Of a stretch of DNA of 41,392 nucleotides, positions 7,105-16,112 are shown piece after piece. Every line of letters begins with the position of its first letter. Position 1 is the first letter of the stretch. This DNA is from an uncultured Candidatus Altimarinota bacterium (GTDB taxonomy: Bacteria; Patescibacteriota; Gracilibacteria; CAIRYL01), in contig CAMZKJ010000034.1 in NCBI GenBank assembly GCA_947311245.1, positions 1 to 41,392 on the forward strand, in the 5' to 3' direction. The notes beneath the pieces are model-generated. The model was given only the letters and a program-made list of their open reading frames with translations. It was not told the origin of the DNA and made no database searches. Position numbers and translations under genes: made by a program.

Positions 7105-7150
7105 AATACTTATATTTCAAAGTGTCAAAAGAGATATTCAATAAAATTTA

Positions 7151-10100
7151 TTATATAAGAGAGCCCCTTTTATTTTTGTAATTTTCTACAAATTGATACG
7201 GAACAACACTCGCATCAGCTCCCCATTTCCCAGACTCTTCAACTCCAGAAACACCTTTTCCAAAATAAATATCTTGAGCCGCGTTTACAACCGATAACAC
7301 ATTTTTTTTTGCATCTGGATGATCGAGAAAAAAATGGTTAAAAATTTTATTTACAATAATAGCATATTGTTGATCTATATTTCCCGATGTTTTCAACTCT
7401 GGAACAAATTCTCCCTTAAAAATATAATTTTTCACATAAGTATCCTTTCGTAAATCCTCCCATCTTTTCTTAAAACCATCTGCATCATGATCATAACTCC
7501 CTGCAAATAAAAATGTATCAGCCAAGTCTTTAAACTTTTTAGTATACACATTTGAATAAATTGCTCTTCCCATCTTCAAATAATCCTCAGTCTTCAAACT
7601 TCCACTATAACCATCTCCCGCACGAGGCTTATCTTTTAAAAAATCATCAGTTGCCTTAAATTTAGACTTTGAAGAATCGAGACGAGAATTTATAAGCGCA
7701 TCTGTGGCAGAAAAAAAACCAGCTTGCCGAGCAATATCTTTTTGCAAAATTTGAAAATCAAAATTATTATTATCTCCATTATAATCTTGATTTGACAGCC
7801 CTAATATATGCTGAACTTGACCATAAATAGCCTGATTAAACAATGTCGATTTTGTTTCCAAATTTCCAGTAGATGCTTGTGCCAGCATTTGACCCGCTGT
7901 ATCTGCTCTTCCAACCGATGCCAATAAACCAGCATTATCATGATCAAATTTACCAGCACCTTTCTGCCCTAAATTTATAAACGTCCTCGCTACAGTAGAA
8001 GGAAGAGTCATTATATTTGCATGCACCCACCCACCCCATATTTCTGGTGGACCATCCCATGCATTGCGATAACTCCCATCTTTATTTTTCATAACTGCTT
8101 CCATTGCATTATGAGCATCACTTTTTGAGTAACCAGCCAAACCGTTAAACGGAGGAAATACATTTCCATAATATCCATAAAAACGCGGAAAGGCAGAAAC
8201 CTCTAAAAGCCCTGTATAAACACCTGCAATTAAATAATACAAATAATTTGCAGGATCAGTTGTTCCATCTCCTATCATAAGTTTTATAAATCCTTCATAA
8301 ACATTTGGATTCACAAATTCTCCATGCTCATGTTTGTATAACCATTCCAACATTTGCTGAGGATTACCTCCACGAACTGCGGCTACAGAAACAGCATCAT
8401 TTGTCTTAGAATCAATTGCATTCTTATTATCAGAATAAAAATTATAAAATAAATCATTTTCACCATATACATCTAAAAATGCTTTTTGAAACTTATTATT
8501 TAACGCTGTCTCCTCTCCTTCTTTATATAAAAAATCATTTTCATAAAAACGAATATGCGATCCATACGAATTTAGTTTTCTGGCATATACTCTATTTCCA
8601 TCATCATCTTGCCTTCCCCAATCCATCAAACCTCGCGAAGACATTTCTGCTATATACGCTTTAAACGAATCTTCATTCCCTATATTAAAAAATTCATTTA
8701 TTAGATCTCCATCATCTAATAATTTATACGCTCCCTGAAATTCTTCAATCTCTGCATTTTTTGCTACATCTTGCTGTTTTCCAAAATCGGTTGCAAGACC
8801 AGGAGCTATTCCACTTGCCATAGCTGCACCAACTGCACCAACCCTCTCTTTATTCGTTCTTGCATGCCGTCGCAAAAAATAATTCCACCATTGCTTTGCT
8901 ATATCAATAACATTGTCCCCACTCAAGAAACGAGTATTTTTCCATGCCCTCGAAAATACATTTCCTGGTGCAACATCAAATCGAGATAATTCCGATGCAT
9001 ATTTTTCTGCCTGCCCCCGCAAATCTTTTGTAAATTCTATAACCATATCCGCTCTATTTTCTGTAGATGTCTTCCTTGGATCATTAAAATATCGAATTAC
9101 CTCCTGCATTGATTTTTCTAAATCTTTTACTGCCTCTCCTAAGTTAGCCCCAGCAGGACCAGAAATATAAGACTTCGCATCCTTTAATTGCTCTATATAT
9201 CCTAATAAAGTATCATCCATTTCTTTTCGATATTCCCCTTTTTCATTTCCATAAATCAATACATTTAACGCTTCTTGCTTTTCCTGTTTTTTTGCTGATG
9301 TATAAAAATCTGGATTATTTCTTTTTAACTCTTCTAATTCTTTTTCCTTCTTTTGCTTTTCAGATTCTTCTTTAAAATATTCTTCTGCAGTTCTTTCATC
9401 AGCATTTCGACCATCTGTTGATAAATTTTTTACAACCTCACCCCTTTCTTGTTCTTTATATAAAGAGAGATTAAATATTTTTTGCAACTTAGATTCATCA
9501 ACATGAGAAAAAACAGTCTCAAGAAGAGAGTCTTTTTCAATAAAATTATTTTTTGCATTATCATCGAATTGCAACAATGAACACACTTCAGCCAATAATT
9601 CTTCTATATTATTTTCTAATATTTCATCGCCATATACTTTATTTACTCTCTCTAAAAAAATAGAATATTCTTTCCCAAAACTTTCTTTCAAAAGATGTGT
9701 AAATCTCAAAATCATCAGCCCATTTTTTGCAATCATGCTATGTCCTACTTCATGAAAAATATCACCTAAATTTTCTTGAAAAGACCTACTCTCATCAGAA
9801 TATTTTAATTTATGTAAATCCTTACTGTGATCAAAATTCTGCAATTCCTCAAAAATATGTTTCTCTAATACTATTTGATTTTTCTTCGGATAATACGCTG
9901 TTTTATCTCCATCAATAATACAAAACTCTCCAAATTTATTCTTTACTTTCATTAAATCTTGTAATACTGAAATAGACTCAGCTGTTACTCCATTTTTTTC
10001 AGCTATAAATTGAAATAATATTTTTTCTGGAAGTAACGATTCTTCAGATGTAAAAATATCTGGAGATATTCCAGTTAAAAATACATACAAATTTTTTCCT

Positions 10101-12430
10101 CCTGTTTTATCGCGCATATCTTTTTCAAATTCACTCGTAATACTTTCTATTAAATCGTTAACACTTTCTTCACTATATTGCACAGAAAGTTTTTTAATTT
10201 CAGCATTCACAAATTCCAACCGTTTCTCTTTTTCTTGTGCATTTTTTACATCTATAAAATCATGTAATTTCAAAGAAATAAATTTCTCTGTTTCCGACTT
10301 TCCAGAATGAAGCGAATAATTTTCTACATCTTTTTTCACAGATTTATAATTGTTTTCCAATTCTTTTAAAATTTTTTGTATTTCAATAAAATAAAGATTC
10401 TTTACATCTCCATCATATTTATTAATTATTTCATGCAAAACAATTCCAACATTACGAATAGCTTTTATCTTACGATCTACTAATTTTGCAGTATTTTCAA
10501 AAAATGTATATGTTTCTTTCAATTTTCCAGTAATTCCATCTTCTGTAAATTTTCCAGTCTCTTTCGCATATGCCACTACATCTTCTCCAACTCTGTATAC
10601 AGAATTCACAACATCTCTTATACCGCTTTCTATACGATTTTTTGTAAAAAATCTAAGAACATTATCCGACACTTTTCCAGTTTTTGAAAACTCTCTTCCA
10701 TATCGCAACAATACATCTTTCGGAATAATAATATCGCCAACACCTGAAACAAGGTTATTCAAAATATATTTATTATGCTCTCCTCCAATCCAATCTCCTA
10801 AAAAAGTATTTGCAGCTATAAAATATTCAGGACGGTATTCTAAATTTTCTTCTCCACAAATAGCTACAATTCCCTTATCTGTTAGAATATTTTTACTTTT
10901 TACAAAATCGAATAATTTTCCAACACATTTTGGATCTTCTTTTTTCAATTCTTTATACTCAGACGATTCCAATATAGTAGTCATAATACTCGTATCTTCC
11001 GAATATTGAAGTCTTTGCCCAACTACTAAATCTTCAAATATTTTTCTTTTTGATTCTATACCTTCTACAATAGAAATATCTTCTTCTGTAAGAATATTTA
11101 AATTTTTTATTGCCTCTCTTTGAGATGCTGTTCTTCCTCCTTGCGTTAAAAAATGTAATACCGGTAAATATGAATTTTGCACTTTTGACAAAGAAAGTGC
11201 TTCTAAATATTCATAAAATATACCAAATTCTTCCTCTATTCTTTTTTTCTTTATATCTCTCTCTTTCGGAGAATACCCAATCATAAGACTCAACGAAAAC
11301 TGCAATACTTTTTGTTGTTTTTCTGCATATTTTTTTGCTATATCAATTTCTCTTTTTTTAATAGCTTCTATAGATGGTTTTATTTCTTCATTAATATATG
11401 AAAAATATGCAATACTTCGTTGCTCAAAGTCGGTTTTTGCATGCTCATTCATACGCTCTTCTGCTCCATTCGCAACCTCTGCACCCAAAAAATTTCGAAC
11501 CTTCGCCAGCATTTCCGCTTCTTTTTTTTGTAAACCAATATTTCGTGCGCGCAAATCATCTGAATCTTCATCAAGCGGTTTCAAAACTAACTCTTGAATT
11601 GATTCTTTATTTTTTTTCATTTCTTTTAACAATTTTTTCACATAATCAAACTCTTCAATCTCTTTATCTCTAATAATTTCTGCCTGTATATCTTCTCTTT
11701 TTTTTCCTGATATTCGCTCTTCAACAATATATAAATCTACAAATTTATCAAAAATAATACTCTTATTTTTATCGGAAATATCATCATTTGCTAAAATATC
11801 TGTTAAATCTTCATGTAAAGATTTATATAAATCTTCTGAATTTTCAATTTTTGCAAAAAGTTTTAAAAATAATGCTAAATCAACATCTTCATCTAAACGA
11901 CTTATAATATTTTCAAGACCAACTTCTGCAATAACATCTACCTCATTTGGTAAAAATAAACCACCAGAATGAATACTTGAACGAAGAGAATCAACTTTTT
12001 TATCATTTTTTTTAGCAATTTCTTGCGTAGAATTTTCTAAAACATCTTTCGCAAAATCTTTTATTTTATCTTTTTCTATACTATTTATAATATTCAGAGA
12101 TACTACTTCCAATACTTTTGCTTTTCGCAATAGCTCTATTTTCTTTTGAATACTTTTTTCTAATATTTGCTTTTTCTTAAAAGAAGGTTCCGAAAATAAT
12201 TTTTCTATTTCTTTTTGTAATAATTTTTCATCACCGACAAATGCCTTTGCCTCTATTTTTGCTAGTTTTTCCTCCCCCTCTGCTTCCTTTTTTTTCTTTT
12301 CTTCCTGCTTATTATATTGCTCGAACATTCTTTTCGCAAAAAAAATATTTCTATGTGCTGTAAAAATATGACAAAAATCATCAGTATATAGCATTTTGCC
12401 TGAATAATGTAATACTTGTCTATTTATCAT
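7151..12430 (-). CDS. 1759-residue orphan protein with HEVGH metallopeptidase motif
   Basis: I do not recognise a family for the whole protein. The N-terminal half (to about residue 880) is Lys/Glu/Ile-rich and predicted mostly helical or coiled-coil. At 893-897 stands HEVGH, the HExxH zinc signature, in the helix-like context GDIFHEVGHSMIAKNG. About 50 residues on, the acidic segment EELLAE (943-948) could give the third zinc ligand, as in gluzincin peptidases. The C-terminal third is rich in Asn, Gly and aromatic residues, with motifs unlike the N-terminal half. No signal peptide or sure membrane segment is seen. The start at 12430 lies 76 bases after the surface-protein stop; M35 is an alternative start. 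A common transcript from the promoter near 13920 is likely. A role in secretion, attachment or host interaction is only a guess. Confidence 0.75.
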   Translation of the reverse strand: MINRQVLHYSGKMLYTDDFCHIFTAHRNIFFAKRMFEQYNKQEEKKKKEAEGEEKLAKIEAKAFVGDEKLLQKEIEKLFSEPSFKKKQILEKSIQKKIELLRKAKVLEVVSLNIINSIEKDKIKDFAKDVLENSTQEIAKKNDKKVDSLRSSIHSGGLFLPNEVDVIAEVGLENIISRLDEDVDLALFLKLFAKIENSEDLYKSLHEDLTDILANDDISDKNKSIIFDKFVDLYIVEERISGKKREDIQAEIIRDKEIEEFDYVKKLLKEMKKNKESIQELVLKPLDEDSDDLRARNIGLQKKEAEMLAKVRNFLGAEVANGAEERMNEHAKTDFEQRSIAYFSYINEEIKPSIEAIKKREIDIAKKYAEKQQKVLQFSLSLMIGYSPKERDIKKKRIEEEFGIFYEYLEALSLSKVQNSYLPVLHFLTQGGRTASQREAIKNLNILTEEDISIVEGIESKRKIFEDLVVGQRLQYSEDTSIMTTILESSEYKELKKEDPKCVGKLFDFVKSKNILTDKGIVAICGEENLEYRPEYFIAANTFLGDWIGGEHNKYILNNLVSGVGDIIIPKDVLLRYGREFSKTGKVSDNVLRFFTKNRIESGIRDVVNSVYRVGEDVVAYAKETGKFTEDGITGKLKETYTFFENTAKLVDRKIKAIRNVGIVLHEIINKYDGDVKNLYFIEIQKILKELENNYKSVKKDVENYSLHSGKSETEKFISLKLHDFIDVKNAQEKEKRLEFVNAEIKKLSVQYSEESVNDLIESITSEFEKDMRDKTGGKNLYVFLTGISPDIFTSEESLLPEKILFQFIAEKNGVTAESISVLQDLMKVKNKFGEFCIIDGDKTAYYPKKNQIVLEKHIFEELQNFDHSKDLHKLKYSDESRSFQENLGDIFHEVGHSMIAKNGLMILRFTHLLKESFGKEYSIFLERVNKVYGDEILENNIEELLAEVCSLLQFDDNAKNNFIEKDSLLETVFSHVDESKLQKIFNLSLYKEQERGEVVKNLSTDGRNADERTAEEYFKEESEKQKKEKELEELKRNNPDFYTSAKKQEKQEALNVLIYGNEKGEYRKEMDDTLLGYIEQLKDAKSYISGPAGANLGEAVKDLEKSMQEVIRYFNDPRKTSTENRADMVIEFTKDLRGQAEKYASELSRFDVAPGNVFSRAWKNTRFLSGDNVIDIAKQWWNYFLRRHARTNKERVGAVGAAMASGIAPGLATDFGKQQDVAKNAEIEEFQGAYKLLDDGDLINEFFNIGNEDSFKAYIAEMSSRGLMDWGRQDDDGNRVYARKLNSYGSHIRFYENDFLYKEGEETALNNKFQKAFLDVYGENDLFYNFYSDNKNAIDSKTNDAVSVAAVRGGNPQQMLEWLYKHEHGEFVNPNVYEGFIKLMIGDGTTDPANYLYYLIAGVYTGLLEVSAFPRFYGYYGNVFPPFNGLAGYSKSDAHNAMEAVMKNKDGSYRNAWDGPPEIWGGWVHANIMTLPSTVARTFINLGQKGAGKFDHDNAGLLASVGRADTAGQMLAQASTGNLETKSTLFNQAIYGQVQHILGLSNQDYNGDNNNFDFQILQKDIARQAGFFSATDALINSRLDSSKSKFKATDDFLKDKPRAGDGYSGSLKTEDYLKMGRAIYSNVYTKKFKDLADTFLFAGSYDHDADGFKKRWEDLRKDTYVKNYIFKGEFVPELKTSGNIDQQYAIIVNKIFNHFFLDHPDAKKNVLSVVNAAQDIYFGKGVSGVEESGKWGADASVVPYQFVENYKNKRGSLI

Positions 12431-12506
12431 TTTACTTTTTTTTATTTTTTTTATTTACTTTTTTTGCTCTATTTTTTTCTTGTCCTGCTTTTCTTGCTTT
12501 TCTTGC

Positions 12507-13838
12507 TTACACTTCTTTTCTTGCAAATATCACATACATACCAGAAAGAAAAATCATTACACCTCCTAACAATAATAATACTATCTGAATATTTATCCCC
12601 GATTGAATATTTCTATTTCCAGTAATTACCGTATTTTTTTGTACAGAATTTTGCGTTACATCTGCATAATATGCTTTATTTTTTTCAATATCTTCGCCTA
12701 TTTTTTCAGCATTAGGGAAAATTTGTTCAAAAAATGGATGAGATGAACTCCCCGCATTTCCTGTAATTACAGATGTTTCATTGGAAAAATCTGAAACTGT
12801 TCCATTTGCAGAATATGCCTGAACGGCAAAAAATATTTTTCTATCTTTTTTAAAAAAGTTTTTATCAAATGTATATGTATTCGTTTTCCCCATATCTCGT
12901 CTATGCATATATGTTCCAGAGGTTGTTGAATAATATAAATAATATCCTTTTACTTTTGGATCCTGATTCAACTCCCATATCATTTGAATTTCTCCATTCT
13001 CAAATGTTCGTGTTCGAAAACCTGTCGGCTGTGATAAAAATGTAACTGTATCTTCATTATTTTCCACTGAATTCACTGAATTCGAAGTATGTACTGAAGT
13101 ATTATCTACTGCAATATCCACATTTTGATTTCTATTTTGTAGAGTATTATTACTCCCCATATTATTACCACTATTTATAGCAATATTTACTGATTTTTCC
13201 TCCTGCGTATTTTTTGATGTCACCATTACAGCAGATGATTTTAAATTTTTAAAAACTAAATTTTTTGGCTGTGTTTCTACGATATTTGCAGGAATATTTC
13301 CATGAATCGTTACAACTGCTGTTTTACCGATAGAGTCCTTTTTAAAGTCTAAAAATTGCAGAGTTGTTAAATTAGGATTTTTTTTTATTTCAACATCAAA
13401 ATCTGCAACAATAATTTCAGAATCTGTAAGAGAAGATCCTGTTGTGGCTCTTCCAATTCGCACTTCACCTTTTGAATTTATAACCTTAAACTCTCCAGGA
13501 GCCGCAAGGTCAAATGCACTTTCCTCATCATTTAAACCCGAAAGAGAAAGAACTGATGAATTAAATTTTAGCCAACTTTGAACAGAAAAGACTGGTGCAT
13601 TTTCTGGATTTTTAATAACAATTCTCAGTGAAATTTTTTCCCCTACTTCAAATTTTTTTTCTAATCGAGAGTTTTTAATATCTGTACATACATTATTTTC
13701 ACAATATTGAAATTCTAGTGTTGTAATATTTTCTGAATTTGCAAAAGTACTCGATATAAAACCAAAGCAGAATAGAAATACAAAAAAGAACGCCGTTGTT
13801 ATTTTTTTTACACTTTGAGTATTTGTCATAAAATTCAT
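12507..13838 (-). CDS. secreted, membrane-anchored surface protein with cohesin-like and FN3-like domains
   Basis: The 443-residue protein has an N-terminal signal peptide (hydrophobic core FFFVFLFCFGFISS, likely cleaved after FA near residue 33). Residues about 38-165 look like a cohesin or carbohydrate-binding-type beta-sandwich (VGEKISLRIVIKN, SLSGLN, GEVRIGRATTGS). A Ser/Asn-rich linker follows, then a fibronectin type III-like domain (about 265-350, PTGFRTRTFENGEIQMIWELN ... YYLYYSTTSGTY ... FFAVQAY). The C-terminus is one transmembrane helix (about 417-437) with the short tail ARKEV. This is a type-I anchored exported protein, probably exposed on the cell surface. It heads the operon with the 1759-residue gene. 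Downstream of its TAA stop the same frame stays open for 24 Lys/Arg-rich codons. Confidence 0.75.
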   Translation of the reverse strand: MNFMTNTQSVKKITTAFFFVFLFCFGFISSTFANSENITTLEFQYCENNVCTDIKNSRLEKKFEVGEKISLRIVIKNPENAPVFSVQSWLKFNSSVLSLSGLNDEESAFDLAAPGEFKVINSKGEVRIGRATTGSSLTDSEIIVADFDVEIKKNPNLTTLQFLDFKKDSIGKTAVVTIHGNIPANIVETQPKNLVFKNLKSSAVMVTSKNTQEEKSVNIAINSGNNMGSNNTLQNRNQNVDIAVDNTSVHTSNSVNSVENNEDTVTFLSQPTGFRTRTFENGEIQMIWELNQDPKVKGYYLYYSTTSGTYMHRRDMGKTNTYTFDKNFFKKDRKIFFAVQAYSANGTVSDFSNETSVITGNAGSSSHPFFEQIFPNAEKIGEDIEKNKAYYADVTQNSVQKNTVITGNRNIQSGINIQIVLLLLGGVMIFLSGMYVIFARKEV

Positions 13839-13919
13839 GATTTATATTTTTTTGTTTGTAGTCTCATTTTTTCGTATCTTGTCGTATCTTTTCTGAATAA
13901 TTTATGCATCATTCAGAGA

Positions 13920-13948
13920 ATTATATCATATTTTATAGACTTATCCAA
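13920..13948 (-). promoter_or_regulatory. promoter of the surface-protein / 1759-residue gene operon
   Basis: TTGGAT (13943-13948) and TATAAT (13920-13925) on the minus strand are 17 bases apart. Just downstream the transcript would begin with a hairpin, TCTGAAT/ATTCAGA (about 13891-13917), then an 11-base near-repeat containing AAGATACGA twice. Further hairpins lie at 13938-13953 (AGACTT/AAGTCT, overlapping the -35) and 13977-13998 (AATCAAGA/TCTTGATT). The rest of the gap up to rpsO holds no gene. Confidence 0.65.
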
Positions 13949-14130
13949 GTCTTTATTCATACTAATTCTATACAAAAATCAAGACATCAATCTTGATTAA
14001 TAACATGTATTTTGTAATAATTTTTTGAGAAGCAGATATATTAAAATATTTTCTTCTATATATAATACGGATTTTTGGTATTTTTATATAAATAAAGATA
14101 CGAAACCTCTCGACATTTAACCTCCACATT

Positions 14131-14385
14131 ATGGATAAAAAACAATTGATAAAAGATGCACAACTTCACGCAAAAGACACAGGGTCATATGAAGTACAAA
14201 TAACAATTTTAACTGCACGAATCCTTCATTTAGCAGAACATTTAAAAACAAATAAAAAAGATCTACATTCAAAACGAGGTCTTTTACAAATGGTTTCTAA
14301 ACGACGAAAATTGTTAAAAAATTATAAAGAAAAACAACCAGAAGCTGCTGCAAAATTAATGGATAAACTAGGAATTCGAAAATAA
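14131..14385 (+). CDS. rpsO: 30S ribosomal protein S15
   Basis: The 84-residue protein carries the uS15 pattern: DTGSYEVQITILTARILHLAEHLKTNKKDLHSKRGL, then LVS-type helix QMVSKRRKLLKNYK. S15 binds 16S rRNA early in 30S assembly. It stands alone, without the pnp gene that often follows it, and is closed by a hairpin terminator. Confidence 0.96.
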   Translation: MDKKQLIKDAQLHAKDTGSYEVQITILTARILHLAEHLKTNKKDLHSKRGLLQMVSKRRKLLKNYKEKQPEAAAKLMDKLGIRK

Positions 14386-14414
14386 TTGCAATAATTATTA
14401 CACAATTACACTCT

Positions 14415-14454
14415 ACAAAAAAATCTAAATATAGCAATATTTTAGGTTTTTTTG
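14415..14454 (+). terminator. terminator of rpsO
   Basis: An A-run then CTAAATAT pairs with ATATTTTAG and a T-run (14415-14430 with 14437-14454), with a small bulge and the loop AGCA. The run of seven T follows the stem. Confidence 0.7.
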
Positions 14455-14492
14455 TAAATATAAAAAAAATAATTGAAATTTAAAATGAAAAT

Positions 14493-14522
14493 TTGCATTA
14501 TTACCCAATAAACTCGTATACT
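14493..14522 (+). promoter_or_regulatory. promoter of the voltage-sensor operon
   Basis: TTGCAT (14493-14498) and TATACT (14517-14522) are 18 bases apart and lie 40 bases before the start codon at 14562, just after the rpsO terminator. Confidence 0.6.
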
Positions 14523-14561
14523 GAAATATAAAAAATATTATTCTTCACAATATTTAATACA

Positions 14562-15488
14562 ATGCTTAAAAATAATAAATTTTGGAAATTTTGCAATAAT
14601 ACATTACATTATAAAAATAGTAGACTCTCTCTCTTATTTGATGGATTTATTACTATACTCATTATTATTTCTATCTCTATAACGCCATTATTTTTATTTG
14701 ATCAATTCTCTTCTATAAAACCAACACTTAAGACTGTAGAATATATACTCACTCTCTTTTTTTTAATCGAATACCTCTTACGATTATGGTCTTCTGAAAA
14801 AAGACTTCTCTATATAATATCTGTATCAGGAATTATTGATTTACTAGCGGTCGGTCCATTACTCTTACAATATTATAATATTATACATCTTTCATTCATA
14901 GTTGTTATAGCTATTAGAGTAATAAGAATGATTAAATTATTTTTTATCTACAAAAATGAAAGAGATTTAACGATAAAACAAATTAAGAATATTCAACACC
15001 ATGGAGATTTTGAAAAAGGAGATAATGAAATAATGCTTGGAATTGTTCACAAGCATGCACTCATATTTTTTGTCTCATTATTTCCTATTTTTATATTTAC
15101 AATAGCATCTGTTTTTATACTTGCAATTTTTTCATTACAATTATTTTCAATTCTTACAGCCGGTGCCCTTCTACTCATCGCAATTTTAATTTTTGCAAAA
15201 AACTGGATAGATTTTCATTATGATGCAATATACATAACTGATAAACGAGTGGTAGTACAAGATGCTCACCTTCTTGGATCGGACCAACAAACAATTCCTC
15301 TCGTAGCAATTAAAGAAATTCACCCAAAAACATATGGAATCCTAAATTTGTTGCTCGATTCTGGAAGTATCGATATTGATTCTGGAGCAACAGAAAATGC
15401 TATTACATTTAACAATGTGTCGAGTATGAAAAAAATGAAAAAGATATTGCTAAAAGCCCACATAAATCAAATACAAACATCTTCTTAA
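14562..15488 (+). CDS. membrane protein: voltage-sensor-like domain plus PH-like (bPH2/DUF304) domain
   Basis: The 308-residue protein begins with four hydrophobic segments that match the S1-S4 pattern of voltage-gated channels: S1 at 27-46, S2 at 57-76 (VEYILTLFFLIEYLLRLW, with acidic E60 and E70), S3 at 83-104 (IIDLLAVGP, with D93) and S4 at 110-130 with basic residues every third position (R119, R122, K125). No pore loop or selectivity filter follows. After a polar linker (131-164) come two more membrane helices (about 165-189 and 193-212) and then a bacterial PH-like domain of YdbS/YdbT type (about 220-300: YDAIYITDKRVVVQDAHLLG ... IPLVAIKEIH). The next gene, 9 bases on, encodes a second PH-like membrane protein. 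Function unknown; membrane potential or envelope stress sensing is an inference. Confidence 0.75.
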   Translation: MLKNNKFWKFCNNTLHYKNSRLSLLFDGFITILIIISISITPLFLFDQFSSIKPTLKTVEYILTLFFLIEYLLRLWSSEKRLLYIISVSGIIDLLAVGPLLLQYYNIIHLSFIVVIAIRVIRMIKLFFIYKNERDLTIKQIKNIQHHGDFEKGDNEIMLGIVHKHALIFFVSLFPIFIFTIASVFILAIFSLQLFSILTAGALLLIAILIFAKNWIDFHYDAIYITDKRVVVQDAHLLGSDQQTIPLVAIKEIHPKTYGILNLLLDSGSIDIDSGATENAITFNNVSSMKKMKKILLKAHINQIQTSS

Positions 15489-15497
15489 TCTACTTAA

Positions 15498-16112
15498 ATG
15501 CTACTTCTACAAAAATACATATTTAAAGAACATCTCGATAGTGGAGAAAAGCTCTTTGAAGTATTCCACAGACATTCAATAGAAATTTGGAAACGGATTT
15601 TTTCATGGATTATAATTGGTGTTGTTCTCCCTATTTGGATAATAATATACGCACATGACCTAGAGTATAACTACTCTTGGTGGTGGGCAATTACATGGAT
15701 AACTCTTTCTCTTTCTTGGATTTTATATCACTTTATAGATTGGTATTTTGATGTAATGCTTATTACCAATTATTCCATTATTCATGTCCAATGGCATGGA
15801 ATATTTGACAAAGAATCCTCACGAATCGAATATGAAGACATGAAAGAAGTAAACATTTCAACAGAAGGAGTAATGCAAAGTATTTTTGATTATGGACAAA
15901 TAGAAATTGCTACAATGTCTGGTGGGAAAACAATATTTCATAATGTACCCAACCCACAAAATGCAGAACAAACACTTCGCAAATATAAAATGAATTTTAC
16001 AAAATTTCAACGACTTACAGACAGTAGCCAAGTGGAAACAATTTTAAGCGAAATGGTAAATCAACATGTATGGAAATATGGAAGCGAAAATGGATTTTTA
16101 CCACGACGATAG
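15498..16112 (+). CDS. PH-like (bPH2/DUF304, YdbS type) membrane protein
   Basis: The 204-residue product has a cytosolic N-terminus, two transmembrane helices (about 34-52 and 61-80, with the unusual WWW at 61-63) and a PH-like domain (about 82-163: YFDVMLITNYSIIHVQWHG ... IEYEDMKEVNIS ... FDYGQIEIAT). This is the layout of YdbS-like proteins. It follows the voltage-sensor gene by 9 bases, and the two PH-like domains may form a pair as in YdbS/YdbT. Its TAG stop shares its G with the GTG start of the next gene. Confidence 0.75.
   Translation: MLLLQKYIFKEHLDSGEKLFEVFHRHSIEIWKRIFSWIIIGVVLPIWIIIYAHDLEYNYSWWWAITWITLSLSWILYHFIDWYFDVMLITNYSIIHVQWHGIFDKESSRIEYEDMKEVNISTEGVMQSIFDYGQIEIATMSGGKTIFHNVPNPQNAEQTLRKYKMNFTKFQRLTDSSQVETILSEMVNQHVWKYGSENGFLPRR

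Noticed and set aside
7039-7150. LexA box in front of recA
   Set aside because: Neither a CTG(N10)CAG nor a GAAC(N4)GTTC site could be found; only an unrelated dyad is present.
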